DNA of 64,000 nt, taken from assembly GCF_031450805.1 (NCBI RefSeq), contig NZ_JARTVY010000001.1:2783286-2847285 (forward strand). The letters run 5' to 3'. How positions within the stretch are numbered: the stretch's first letter is position 1; every line of letters starts with the position of its first letter. The position numbers and the translations under genes are program-made. Below are positions 9,074 to 17,493 of this stretch, piece after piece. The notes under the pieces are model-generated. The model saw only the letters and a list, made by a program, of their open reading frames with translations, searched no databases and had not been told where the DNA came from. Source of the stretch: Caballeronia sp031450805. Its GTDB lineage: Bacteria > Pseudomonadota > Gammaproteobacteria > Burkholderiales > Burkholderiaceae.

Positions 9074-9550
9074 ATGACTTCCGATATTTTCATTCAGATT
9101 CAGGGAATCGACGGCGAATCCCAAGACGCGGATTTTCCGAAAGCCATTGATGTGCTGCACTGGGAATTCGCCATCGAACAAAAGACACGCATGCACTCGG
9201 GTTCGGGCAACGGCAGAAACAAGGCCTTCGTCTCCGACCTGATTTTCCGGCATGAACTCGATCGCGCCTCGCCCAACCTTGCTGCGTACTGCTTTCAGGG
9301 AAAACATATCCCCGAAGCGAAACTTACGATGCGCAAGGCCGGCGGCGCGCCTTTTCATTACTATCGGCTCACGATGTCCGACGTCATCATCACCAGGGTA
9401 TGGCCGTCGGTCGATGGTCCGAATCCGATTGAAACGGTCATGCTGTGCTTCTCGCGAGTGAAACAGGAATACCTTGTGCAGAATGCGAAGGGCGGCAACA
9501 TGGGTGCGGTGACCGCGCTCATCGATCTCAAGCCCGATCGCGCTGCGTAG
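9074..9550 (+). CDS. hcp: T6SS tube protein Hcp
   Basis: A 158-residue Hcp-family protein, the hexameric ring that stacks into the T6SS inner tube. MTSDIFIQIQGIDGESQD at the start, DVLHWEFAIEQ, the KAFVSDLIFRHELDRASPNL segment and the C-terminal VKQEYLVQN are typical of the family. It lies 12 bases after the candidate immunity gene, in the same direction, and no other T6SS structural genes are near. It is therefore an orphan Hcp probably loaded with the adjacent effector and used by an apparatus encoded elsewhere. Confidence 0.93.
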   Translation: MTSDIFIQIQGIDGESQDADFPKAIDVLHWEFAIEQKTRMHSGSGNGRNKAFVSDLIFRHELDRASPNLAAYCFQGKHIPEAKLTMRKAGGAPFHYYRLTMSDVIITRVWPSVDGPNPIETVMLCFSRVKQEYLVQNAKGGNMGAVTALIDLKPDRAA

Positions 9551-9558
9551 CTCCGCAC

Positions 9559-9596
9559 AAAAAAAAATACGCGCCGCCGGTCCCCCGGCGGCGCGC
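9559..9596 (-). terminator. Terminator of htpG
   Basis: Perfect CGCGCCGCCGG / CCGGCGGCGCG stem with a 4-base loop. On the minus strand it is followed by a run of nine T residues (As at 9559-9567), making a strong intrinsic terminator for htpG; it may also limit read-through from hcp. Confidence 0.85.
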
Positions 9597-9615
9597 GCTC
9601 ACCTCAACTCCCGGC

Positions 9616-11520
9616 TTACCGCGCCAGCAACAACGCATTCGTCCGCTTCACAAAACTCGCCGGATCCTCGAGCACCCCGCCTTCCGCCAGCATCGCCTGA
9701 TCGAACAGCAGATGGCACCAGTCACCGAAGTTGGCGTCATCGGCATTGAGCGCCTTCACCAGCGGATGATCCGGGTTTACTTCGAGGATCGGCTCCGACT
9801 GCGGCGCCTTCTGCCCCGCCGCCTTCAGCATGCGCTGCAAGTAACCGCTCATGTCGCCCTCGTCCGCGACGAGACAGCTCGGCGAATCCGTCAAACGGAA
9901 CGTCAGCCGCACATCCTTCGCCTTGCCTTCGAGCGCTTCCTTCATCTTCTCGACGAGCGGCTTCATGTCCTCGCCGATCTTCTCCTGCTGCTGCTTCTCT
10001 TCATCGTTCAGCGCGCCGAGATCGAGATCGCCGCGCGCCACGCTCGCAAGCGGCTTGCCGTCGAACTCGTTCAGGAACGACAGCATCCACTCGTCGACAC
10101 GATCCGTCATCAGCAGCACTTCGACGCCCTTCTTGCGGAACACTTCGAGATGCGGGCTGTTCTTCGCGGCCTGCCAGTTGTCGGCGGTGACGTAATAGAT
10201 CTTCGTCTGCTCCGGCTTCATGCGCGCGACGTAATCCGCAAGCGATACGTTCTGCGCATCGCTGTCGTTATGCGTCGATGCAAAGCGCACCAGCTTCGCG
10301 ATGCGGTCGCGATTGCCGAAGTCCTCGCCGATGCCTTCCTTCAGCACCTGGCCGAACTCGTTCCAGAAGGTCTGATACTTCTGCTTGTCAGCGTCTTCCG
10401 TCGCTTCCGCGGACGACGTCGCGATTTCCTCCAGCATCGAAAGCACGCGCTTTGTCACGCCTTCGCGAATCGCCTTCACGTCGCGGCTTTCCTGCAGGAT
10501 TTCACGCGATACGTTGAGCGGCAGGTCGGCGGAATCGACCACGCCCTTCACGAAACGCAGATACGCCGGCAGCAACTGCTCGGCATCGTCCATGATGAAG
10601 ACGCGCTTCACGTACAGCTTCAGCCCGCCGCGATGCTCTCGATTCCACAAATCGAACGGCGCATGCTTCGGCACGTACAGCAACTGTGTGTACTCGCTGC
10701 GGCCCTCGACGCGGTTATGCGTCCACGTAAGCGGATCGTCGTGATCGTGCGAAATGTGCTGATAGAACTGCTTGTACTGCTCGTCCGTGATGTCGTTCTT
10801 CGGGCGCGTCCACAGCGCGCTCGCCTGGTTGACGGTCTCGTCCTCGTCCTTCTCGACCATCTCGCTCTTCTCGGCGTCCCATTCTTCCTTCTTCATCAGG
10901 ATGGGCAGCGCGACGTGATCCGAATACTTCTGGATGATCGACTTCAGGCGATACGACGACAGCAGTTCGTCCTCGTCCGCGCGCAGATGCAGCGTGATGG
11001 TCGTGCCGCGCTGCGCGCGCTCGATGTCCTCGATCTCGAAGTCGCCCTCGCCCGCGCTCGTCCAGCGCACGCCTTGCGACGGCGGCAAACCCGCACGGCG
11101 CGTCTCGACCGTGATCTTGTCCGCGACGATGAAGCCCGAATAGAAGCCCACGCCGAACTGGCCGATCAGCGCGGCGTCCTTCTGCTGGTCGCCCGAGAGC
11201 TTCGAGAAAAATTCCTTCGTGCCTGAACGCGCGATGGTGCCGAGGTGCGAAATGGCTTCGTCGCGGCTCATGCCGATGCCGTTGTCATCGATGGTGACAG
11301 TGCGCGCGGCCTTGTCGAACGAAATGCGGATGCGCAGGTCGGGATCGTTCTCGTACAGCGCGCTATTCTCGATGGCTTCGAAGCGCAGCTTGTCCGCGGC
11401 GTCCGATGCGTTGGAAACCAGCTCGCGCAGAAAAATTTCCTTGTTGCTGTACAGCGAATGGATCATCAGGTGCAGAAGCTGCTTCACTTCCGCCTGAAAG
11501 CTCATGGTTTCTTGCGCCAT
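9616..11520 (-). CDS. htpG: Molecular chaperone HtpG (Hsp90)
   Basis: A 634-residue Hsp90 homologue: N-terminal GHKL ATPase domain with LRELVSNASDAADKLR, the DDNGIGMSRDEA loop and GQFGVGFYSGFIVADK, then middle and C-terminal dimerisation domains. It refolds or stabilises client proteins in the cytosol. Start 11520 (MAQETMSFQAEVKQLLHLM) is the standard HtpG start; longer in-frame sequence upstream is not conserved-looking. Length is typical. A sigma-32-type promoter lies upstream and a strong terminator downstream, so the gene is probably monocistronic and heat-inducible. Confidence 0.98.
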   Translation of the reverse strand: MAQETMSFQAEVKQLLHLMIHSLYSNKEIFLRELVSNASDAADKLRFEAIENSALYENDPDLRIRISFDKAARTVTIDDNGIGMSRDEAISHLGTIARSGTKEFFSKLSGDQQKDAALIGQFGVGFYSGFIVADKITVETRRAGLPPSQGVRWTSAGEGDFEIEDIERAQRGTTITLHLRADEDELLSSYRLKSIIQKYSDHVALPILMKKEEWDAEKSEMVEKDEDETVNQASALWTRPKNDITDEQYKQFYQHISHDHDDPLTWTHNRVEGRSEYTQLLYVPKHAPFDLWNREHRGGLKLYVKRVFIMDDAEQLLPAYLRFVKGVVDSADLPLNVSREILQESRDVKAIREGVTKRVLSMLEEIATSSAEATEDADKQKYQTFWNEFGQVLKEGIGEDFGNRDRIAKLVRFASTHNDSDAQNVSLADYVARMKPEQTKIYYVTADNWQAAKNSPHLEVFRKKGVEVLLMTDRVDEWMLSFLNEFDGKPLASVARGDLDLGALNDEEKQQQEKIGEDMKPLVEKMKEALEGKAKDVRLTFRLTDSPSCLVADEGDMSGYLQRMLKAAGQKAPQSEPILEVNPDHPLVKALNADDANFGDWCHLLFDQAMLAEGGVLEDPASFVKRTNALLLAR

Positions 11521-11592
11521 GGTCGGGTCCTCTAAGTTGGGTTCATCGATAGCTATTCGGCCGCCGGGCGCGCTGCCCCGCGAATTCGTCCG

Positions 11593-11620
11593 ATATGAGG
11601 GCGACCCGCGCCGTTTCAAG
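11593..11620 (-). promoter_or_regulatory. Predicted sigma-32 (heat-shock) promoter of htpG
   Basis: On the minus strand CTTGAAA (11620-11614) is followed after 12 bases by CCCTCATAT (11601-11593), close to the sigma-32 consensus CTTGAAA-N11-15-CCCCATNT. It ends about 70 bases before the htpG start, which fits a known heat-shock gene. Confidence 0.7.
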
Positions 11621-11676
11621 AGCCGACGCCATGCGCTTCGCTAAGATGCGCAGCCCGATACATCGACACGACCGCC

Positions 11677-12258
11677 ATGCTCACGCTGCACCGCTCCGAT
11701 CGACGCGCCCGTCCGCTCACGGCGGGCGAAATCGCGATCGCGCGTCTTGTCTTCCGCGATGCCATCGACTATTCGACGGTCCGCGTCCACGCCCGGCCGT
11801 ATCTGCCGTTCGGGCTGCAGCCGCCGCACACCGCGATGGCGCCGAACGGGCACCTCTATTTCCCGCCCGCCTGCCATCAGAACGATTTCGCCGCTTGCGG
11901 CATCTCCGACCAGATGTGGTTCATCCACGAGATGACGCACGTCTGGCAATTCCAGCTCGGCTACTGGGTCCGCACGCGCGGGGCGATCCGCATCGGCCTG
12001 GATTATGGCTATACGCTCAGCGCGGACAAACGCCTGTCCGACTACAACATGGAAGCGCAAGGCAACGTGCTCGCGGATTACTTCGCGCTGCGCTTTCGCG
12101 GCTCCCCGGCGCGGTTGTACGAAGGGCGCTACCGGCACGCGCCCGATGCGCTCGCGCTCTACGAAGCCGTGCTCGCGGAATTCATCGCCGCGCCGTCCGA
12201 TCGCCGTCATCTGCCGAAACGCCGCGCCGCGCGACTTTCTCCAGATGGCTCGCGATGA
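11677..12258 (+). CDS. Vgr-related / Rhs-annotated HExxH protein
   Basis: A 193-residue protein containing WFIHEMTHVWQFQ, an HExxH zinc-metallopeptidase-type motif (His84, Glu85, His88), in a conserved domain running from about residue 30 to 170. Similar proteins are often annotated as Vgr-related or Rhs proteins in Burkholderiaceae, but no VgrG, PAAR or Hcp domain is present and no signal peptide is seen. A peptidase activity is plausible but unproven. Its last 77 bases overlap, tail to tail, the 3' end of the MocR-type gene on the other strand, which is unusual and may mean one C-terminus is shorter or diverged. Confidence 0.65.
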   Translation: MLTLHRSDRRARPLTAGEIAIARLVFRDAIDYSTVRVHARPYLPFGLQPPHTAMAPNGHLYFPPACHQNDFAACGISDQMWFIHEMTHVWQFQLGYWVRTRGAIRIGLDYGYTLSADKRLSDYNMEAQGNVLADYFALRFRGSPARLYEGRYRHAPDALALYEAVLAEFIAAPSDRRHLPKRRAARLSPDGSR

Positions 12259-13663
12259 GCGCGGGCAGCGCCGGATCGCCGCAATTGGCGATGTTGAAGC
12301 GCATCCACGTCGTCGGCGACTGCTGCGGTGAAAAGAGGCTGCCGGGCGTGAGCAGGAAGCCGGCCTCGTGGCCCGCCGCGGCGAGGCCATCGGAATCGAC
12401 GCCCGCATCGGCCCATAGAAACATGCCCGCATCGGGCGTCGTGAAAAGCCGGAGGCCGGTCTTTTCCAGCATCCGCGCGGTCTTGTCCCGCACGCCGTCG
12501 AGCCGCGTGCGCAGCCGCTCGACGTGCCGCCGGTAGTGCCCTTCCGTCAGCACCTTGTAGACGACGCGCTCGTTCAATTCGGGACTCGTCATGCCGACGA
12601 GCATTTTCTGATCGGCGAGCGCCTTCGCCACCTCCGCCGATGCCGCGATATAGCCCACGCGCAGGTTCGCCGCGAGCGTCTTCGAGAAGCTGCCGAGAAA
12701 TATCACGCGCTTCAGTTGGTCGAGCGATGCAAGGCGCGTCGCCGGATAACCCGTCGGGCAGAGATCGCCGTAGACGTCATCCTCGACGACGATGAAATCG
12801 TATTGCTGCGCGAGCTGAAGAATGCGGAACGCCTGCGCGGCCGTCAGCGACGTGCCGGTCGGGTTGTGCAGCACCGAGTTGATGATGAGCATCTTCGGCC
12901 GCCACGTCGCGACGAGCGTCTCGAGGGCGTCGAGATCGGGGCCATCGGGCGTGTACGGCATGCCGACGAGCCGCGCGCCCTGCGACGCGAAGCGCCCGAA
13001 CATCTGGAACCAGGCGGGATCGCCGACGATCACCGCATCGCCGGGCTTCACGTAAAGGCGCGCGATCAGATCGATCGCCTGCGTGATGCCCGACACGAGC
13101 ACGAGCTGCTGTTCCGACGCGCCGATTTCCAGTTCTGCGAGCCGCGTCTGCAATTGCTGGCGCAGCGGCAGGAAACCCTGCGGCGTCCCGAAGCCGAGCA
13201 TCTGCGCGCCGGACAGACGGCTCATCGAGCGCAGCGCGTTCGTAATCAGTTCGCCGTCCAGCCAGCGGCCCGGCAGATAGCCGAGGCCCGGCCCCTTCTC
13301 CGGACTCGCCGTGTGCAACATGTTGCGCAGAAGCCAGACGACGTCGATGGCGCTCGTCACCGGCTCGCTCTGCGCCGACACGCCCGCCGCCGGCGACGCC
13401 GACACGACCCGGTCGCGCACGTAAAAGCCCGAACCGCGCCGCGAATCAAGATAGCCGTGCGCGACGAGGCGCTCGTAAGCCTCGACGACGGTGAAGCGCG
13501 ATACGCCCTTGTCGATCGCGAGCTTGCGAATGGACGGCATGCGCATGCCGGGGCGGAATACGCGCTCGTCGATGCGTCGCCGGCCCCACTGGACCAGTTG
13601 ATCGACGAGCGTGAGTTGCGTGGCGTCGTGCGGGGCGGGGATTTGATCGAGCGGGACGGACAT
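12182..13663 (-). CDS. MocR-type GntR regulator with aminotransferase domain
   Basis: A 493-residue fusion of an N-terminal GntR winged helix (about residues 15-85, with RMPSIRKLAIDKGVSRFTVVEAYERL) and a class I aminotransferase-like domain. The PLP-binding lysine is in FLGSFSKTLAANLRVGY. MocR regulators sense PLP or amino compounds and control neighbouring metabolic genes. It diverges from the VOC/EamA/aminotransferase/RidA/PhzF genes, with repeats in the spacer, so it probably regulates them. It lacks pdxS/pdxT neighbours, so it is unlikely to be PdxR itself. Confidence 0.88.
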   Translation of the reverse strand: MSVPLDQIPAPHDATQLTLVDQLVQWGRRRIDERVFRPGMRMPSIRKLAIDKGVSRFTVVEAYERLVAHGYLDSRRGSGFYVRDRVVSASPAAGVSAQSEPVTSAIDVVWLLRNMLHTASPEKGPGLGYLPGRWLDGELITNALRSMSRLSGAQMLGFGTPQGFLPLRQQLQTRLAELEIGASEQQLVLVSGITQAIDLIARLYVKPGDAVIVGDPAWFQMFGRFASQGARLVGMPYTPDGPDLDALETLVATWRPKMLIINSVLHNPTGTSLTAAQAFRILQLAQQYDFIVVEDDVYGDLCPTGYPATRLASLDQLKRVIFLGSFSKTLAANLRVGYIAASAEVAKALADQKMLVGMTSPELNERVVYKVLTEGHYRRHVERLRTRLDGVRDKTARMLEKTGLRLFTTPDAGMFLWADAGVDSDGLAAAGHEAGFLLTPGSLFSPQQSPTTWMRFNIANCGDPALPALIASHLEKVARRGVSADDGDRTARR

Positions 13664-13704
13664 TGCGGTTCCTCGTCGGCGGTGAGGCGCGATCGGATGA
13701 TAAC

Positions 13705-13735
13705 TGTACCGAATCCAATCTGGCCGATTGTACCG
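13705..13735. promoter_or_regulatory. Candidate MocR operator: direct repeat around a palindrome
   Basis: TGTACCG occurs at 13705-13711 and again at 13729-13735, 24 bases apart, and between them CAATC-TGGCC-GATTG (13716-13730) is a perfect inverted repeat. It lies in the 188-bp spacer between the MocR-type gene and the VOC gene. Two spaced direct repeats are a common MocR binding arrangement. Confidence 0.5.
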
Positions 13736-13851
13736 TTACTGTTCTGGTCATTGCGGCTACATTTTCTGTTCCGGCGGTTCGGCCGCGGCGCTTTCCCACC
13801 CCGCTCGCCAACGGTTATGCTAACGCCCCGCTTCCGCTCCATCCTTTCTCC

Positions 13852-14673
13852 ATGACCGCTCATCCGCTGAAACTCGACCATCTGGTGATCGCCGCCCGCA
13901 CGCTGGAGGAAGGCGCGCATTTCGTCGCCGCGAAGTTCGGCGTCGAGCCGTTAGCCGGCGGCGCGCATCCGCTGATGGGCACGCACAATCGGCTCCTGAA
14001 TCTGTGGGGCGGCGCGTATCTTGAAGTGATCGCCGTCGATCCGGCAGCCGCACCGCGCGAAGCGCCTCGTCCTCGCCTGTTCGCTCTCGACGATCCCGCG
14101 ATGCACGAGCGCCTCGCGAGCGGCCCGCAACTCGTGCACTGGGTCGCGCGCGTGGACCGGCCGAAGTCGCTCACGCGCTGGCGGGCGCAGTATCCGGAAC
14201 GCATCGCGCCGGTCGTGGCGATGTCGCGCGGCGGCAATACGTGGAACCTGACCGTTCCCGACGATGGCGCCTTCCCCGCATGGCAGGCCGCTGGCGATGG
14301 CGTGCTGCCCTCGCTGATCCAGTGGGACACGCCGCGCCATCCGAGCGATGCGCTTCCCGCGACGGGCATCCTGCTGCGCGCGCTGACGGGCTTCCATCCG
14401 AACGCGGAGGCGATCGCGGAGCAGCTCGCGTGGCTCGGAGCGTCGCATCTTTTGCGCGTCGAATCGACGGCCGGCGCGCCCGTGCTCGTCGCCGAATTCG
14501 AATTGCCGGACGGCTCGACGCTCGTCCTGGGCGAAGCGGCGGAAACCGCCCAAAGCGCACGACGCGCGCAGCCGGCAGCCAAGCGCCGTCGCGGCAAGAC
14601 AACGATTGAGACGGAGCCCGAACTTCCGCTCTCGCACGACACACCCGATGGCGCGCCGGACGCGCTGCACTAA
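13852..14673 (+). CDS. VOC superfamily protein (glyoxalase-like domain)
   Basis: A 273-residue protein of the Glyoxalase_3/VOC group: LKLDHLVIAARTLEEGAHFV at the start, MGTHNRLLNLWGGAYLEVIAVDP in the first module, and a second module around residues 165-230 (ILLRALTGFHPNAEA, then a strand ending in LVLGE). The C-terminal 45 residues are basic and look disordered. The reaction is unknown. It is the first gene of the series that diverges from the MocR regulator and lies about 20 bases before the EamA gene. Confidence 0.75.
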   Translation: MTAHPLKLDHLVIAARTLEEGAHFVAAKFGVEPLAGGAHPLMGTHNRLLNLWGGAYLEVIAVDPAAAPREAPRPRLFALDDPAMHERLASGPQLVHWVARVDRPKSLTRWRAQYPERIAPVVAMSRGGNTWNLTVPDDGAFPAWQAAGDGVLPSLIQWDTPRHPSDALPATGILLRALTGFHPNAEAIAEQLAWLGASHLLRVESTAGAPVLVAEFELPDGSTLVLGEAAETAQSARRAQPAAKRRRGKTTIETEPELPLSHDTPDGAPDALH

Positions 14674-14692
14674 AGAAAGGAGACGCCGCATC

Positions 14693-15637
14693 ATGAAGAC
14701 CCGCGAAACCGAAGGCATGCTGCTCGGCCTGATCGGCGTCGTCATATTCAGCCTGACGCTGCCGATGACGCGCATCGTCGTGCAGGAAGTGCATCCGCTA
14801 TTGAACGGTCTCGGACGTGCGCTGGTCGCCGCGATACCGGCCGCGCTGCTGCTCGTCTGGCGTCGCGAAAAGCTGCCGACGTGGCCGCAGGTGAAGAGCC
14901 TCGGCGTGGTCGCGCTGGGCGTCATCATCGCGTTTCCGGTGTTCTCCGCGTGGGCCATGAAAACCGTGCCCGCCTCGCACGGCGCGGTGGTCAACGGGCT
15001 GCAACCGCTGTGCGTCGCGATCTATGCGGCGTGGCTTTCGCACGAACGGCCGTCCAAGGCCTTCTGGGCGAGCGCGGTGGCGGGCAGCGCGATCGTCGTC
15101 GCGTTCGCGTTGCAGGCGGGCGGCGGCGGTCTTCAGGCGGGCGACCTGCTGATGCTCGTCGCGGTCGGCATCGGCGCGCTCGGTTATGCGGAAGGCGCGC
15201 GGCTCGCGCGTCAGATGGGCGGCTGGCAGGTCATCTGCTGGGCGCTCGTGCTGTCCGCGCCGTTCCTGCTGCTGCCGGTCGGCTGGCTCGCGTGGGCGCA
15301 TCATGCGGCGCACCCGGAGCCGCTCGCGCTGCGCACGTGGCTCGCGTTCGGCTATGTGACGCTCTTCTCGCAGTTCATCGGGTTCTTCGCGTGGTATGCC
15401 GGACTCGCGATGGGCGGCATCGCGCGCGTCGGGCAAGTCCAATTGCTGCAGATCTTCTTCACGATGGCCCTGTCCGCGCTCTTCTTCGGCGAGCATGTGA
15501 GCGCATCGACCTGGGTCTATGCGGCGGCCGTCATCGTGACGGTGGTGCTGGGCCGCAAGGCGGCGGTGCGCGCCGCGCCCGCGGCGGTTGCGACGCCGGC
15601 TGCGCATCCGGTGGCCGCAGCCCGCCACGCCAAGTGA
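14693..15637 (+). CDS. EamA/DMT family exporter
   Basis: A 314-residue inner-membrane protein with ten hydrophobic helices in two EamA repeats (first beginning GLIGVVIFSLTLPMTRIVV, second GLQAGDLLMLVAVGIGALGY). Members of this drug/metabolite transporter family export amino acids and related metabolites. A good ribosome-binding site (AAGAAAGGAG) precedes ATG 14693. It sits between VOC and aminotransferase genes under presumed MocR control, suggesting efflux of an amino compound; the substrate is unknown. Confidence 0.85.
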   Translation: MKTRETEGMLLGLIGVVIFSLTLPMTRIVVQEVHPLLNGLGRALVAAIPAALLLVWRREKLPTWPQVKSLGVVALGVIIAFPVFSAWAMKTVPASHGAVVNGLQPLCVAIYAAWLSHERPSKAFWASAVAGSAIVVAFALQAGGGGLQAGDLLMLVAVGIGALGYAEGARLARQMGGWQVICWALVLSAPFLLLPVGWLAWAHHAAHPEPLALRTWLAFGYVTLFSQFIGFFAWYAGLAMGGIARVGQVQLLQIFFTMALSALFFGEHVSASTWVYAAAVIVTVVLGRKAAVRAAPAAVATPAAHPVAAARHAK

Positions 15638-15730
15638 CGCGGTGACGCGCCCGCGCGATAATCGCGGCTTGCGCGTCATCCTCTTTCACGCGATACCCAG
15701 ACACAAACACAGAGACAACCGAGGCACTTC

Positions 15731-16927
15731 ATGAATCAAGCCGATCTCCGCGCCACGCCGTGGCAACTTTCCGAACGCGCCCGCAAGCTCACCAGTTCGG
15801 CGATTCGCGAAATCCTCAAGGTCACGGAACGGCCGGAAGTCATTTCGTTCGCAGGCGGCCTGCCTTCGCCGGCGACGTTTCCCGTCGAGCAGATGCGCCA
15901 CGCGTCGGAGCGCATCCTTCACGATCAACCGGCAGCCGCGCTCCAGTACAGCGCGACCGAGGGCTTCATGCCGCTGCGCGAATGGGTAGCCGCGCGGTAT
16001 TCGGTGAACGGCGCGACCATCCGCCCGACGCAAGTGCTGATCACGACCGGCTCGCAGCAGGCGCTCGATCTGCTCGGCAAGGTGCTCGTCGATCCGGGCA
16101 GCCGCGTGCTGGTCGAAACGCCCACGTATCTCGGCGCGCTGCAGTCGTTCTCGATGTTCGAGCCCGCTTACGTGCAGGTGCCGACGGACGAATCCGGCCT
16201 GATTCCCGAAAGGCTCGATGCCGCGCTCGTCGCGAATGCGCGTCTCCTGTACGCGCAGCCGAACTTCCAGAATCCGACGGGCCGCCGCCTGCCGCTCGAA
16301 CGCCGCCGCGCGCTCGCCGCATTCGCCAAACAAGCCGCGTTCCCCGTCATTGAAGACGATCCCTACGGCGCGCTCGACTACGCCGGCGCCCCGCTGCCGA
16401 CGCTGCTTTCGATGGCGCCCGACCACATCGTGCATCTCGGCTCGTTCTCCAAGGTGCTCGCGCCGGGCTTGCGCGTGGGCTACATCATCGCGCCCGAAGC
16501 GTTGCACTTCAAGCTCGTGCAGGCGAAGCAGGCCACCGACCTTCACACGCCGAGTCTCACGCAGCGCATCGTGCATGAAGTCGTGAAGGACGGCTTTCTC
16601 GATCACCATGTGCCGACCATCCGCGCGCTGTATCGCGATCAATGCGCGGCGATGCTCGCCGCGCTGGAACGTCACATGCCCGCGGGCGTCGAATGGAACC
16701 GGCCGGAAGGCGGCATGTTCGTGTGGGTGAAGCTGCCGCAGCACATCGATTCGATGAAGCTGCTCGAACAGGCGCTCGCGCAGAATGTGGCCTTCGTGCC
16801 GGGCGGCCCTTTCTTCGCGAATCAGGCCGAACACAACACGATGCGCCTTTCCTTCGTCACGGTGCCGCCCGCGACGATCGACGAAGGCGTCGCGAAGCTC
16901 GGCGCGCTGATTCGCGCGAGCGTCTGA
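15731..16927 (+). CDS. PLP-dependent aminotransferase (class I/II, LysN-like)
   Basis: A 398-residue fold-type I aminotransferase. Key features are VISFAGGLPSP near the N-terminus, LLYAQPNFQNPTGR, the EDDPYGALDY strand and the PLP lysine in HLGSFSKVLAPGLRVGY. It resembles 2-aminoadipate/aromatic/branched-chain aminotransferases of the MocR-related subgroup. The substrate amino acid cannot be read from sequence. It is followed 28 bases later by a RidA gene, which would deal with reactive enamine/imine by-products of PLP enzymes. Confidence 0.9.
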   Translation: MNQADLRATPWQLSERARKLTSSAIREILKVTERPEVISFAGGLPSPATFPVEQMRHASERILHDQPAAALQYSATEGFMPLREWVAARYSVNGATIRPTQVLITTGSQQALDLLGKVLVDPGSRVLVETPTYLGALQSFSMFEPAYVQVPTDESGLIPERLDAALVANARLLYAQPNFQNPTGRRLPLERRRALAAFAKQAAFPVIEDDPYGALDYAGAPLPTLLSMAPDHIVHLGSFSKVLAPGLRVGYIIAPEALHFKLVQAKQATDLHTPSLTQRIVHEVVKDGFLDHHVPTIRALYRDQCAAMLAALERHMPAGVEWNRPEGGMFVWVKLPQHIDSMKLLEQALAQNVAFVPGGPFFANQAEHNTMRLSFVTVPPATIDEGVAKLGALIRASV

Positions 16928-16955
16928 ATCTCTGCAACGCAATCAAGGAGCAACG

Positions 16956-17417
16956 ATGGCATCGAACGTGTATGACAAGCTGAAGGAACTCGGCATCGAA
17001 CTGCCCGTGGCGGGCGCGCCCGCCGCCGCCTATGTGATGAGCGCGCAAAGCGGCAACACGGTGTATCTGTCGGGGCATATCGCGAAGAAGGACGGCGAGG
17101 TGCACGCGGGCAAGCTCGGCGCGGACATCGCGACGGAAGAAGGCAAGGCCGCCGCGCGCAGCGTGGCCATCGACCTGATCGCGACGCTGCATGCACACAC
17201 GGGCGACCTGAACCGCGTGAAGCGCATCGTGAAGGTGATGAGCCTCGTGAACTCCACGCCGGATTTCACGGAGCAGCACATCGTGACCAATGGCGCATCG
17301 GAACTGATCGCGGAAGTGTTCGGCGATGCCGGCAAGCACGCGCGCTCCGCGTTCGGCGTCGCGCAGATTCCGCTTGGCGCATGCGTCGAGATCGAGCTGA
17401 TCGCGGAAGTAGGCTGA
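16956..17417 (+). CDS. RidA family enamine/imine deaminase
   Basis: A 153-residue RidA/YjgF-superfamily protein of the longer subgroup: NTVYLSGHIAKKDGEV, a middle helix, FTEQHIVTNGASELIAEVFG and the terminal ARSAFGVAQIPLGACVEIELIA are family blocks. RidA proteins hydrolyse reactive enamines/imines made by PLP-dependent enzymes. The cosy position after an aminotransferase gene supports that role. The specificity-determining arginine of canonical RidA is not clear here, so it may belong to an Rid1-7 subgroup. Confidence 0.9.
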   Translation: MASNVYDKLKELGIELPVAGAPAAAYVMSAQSGNTVYLSGHIAKKDGEVHAGKLGADIATEEGKAAARSVAIDLIATLHAHTGDLNRVKRIVKVMSLVNSTPDFTEQHIVTNGASELIAEVFGDAGKHARSAFGVAQIPLGACVEIELIAEVG

Positions 17418-17493
17418 GCGCATCGGCATCGACGTGTGGTAACCCGACGTGTCCGCGCGTCGGGCTTTTCATTGACCCGTACCGTCCTGGCGC

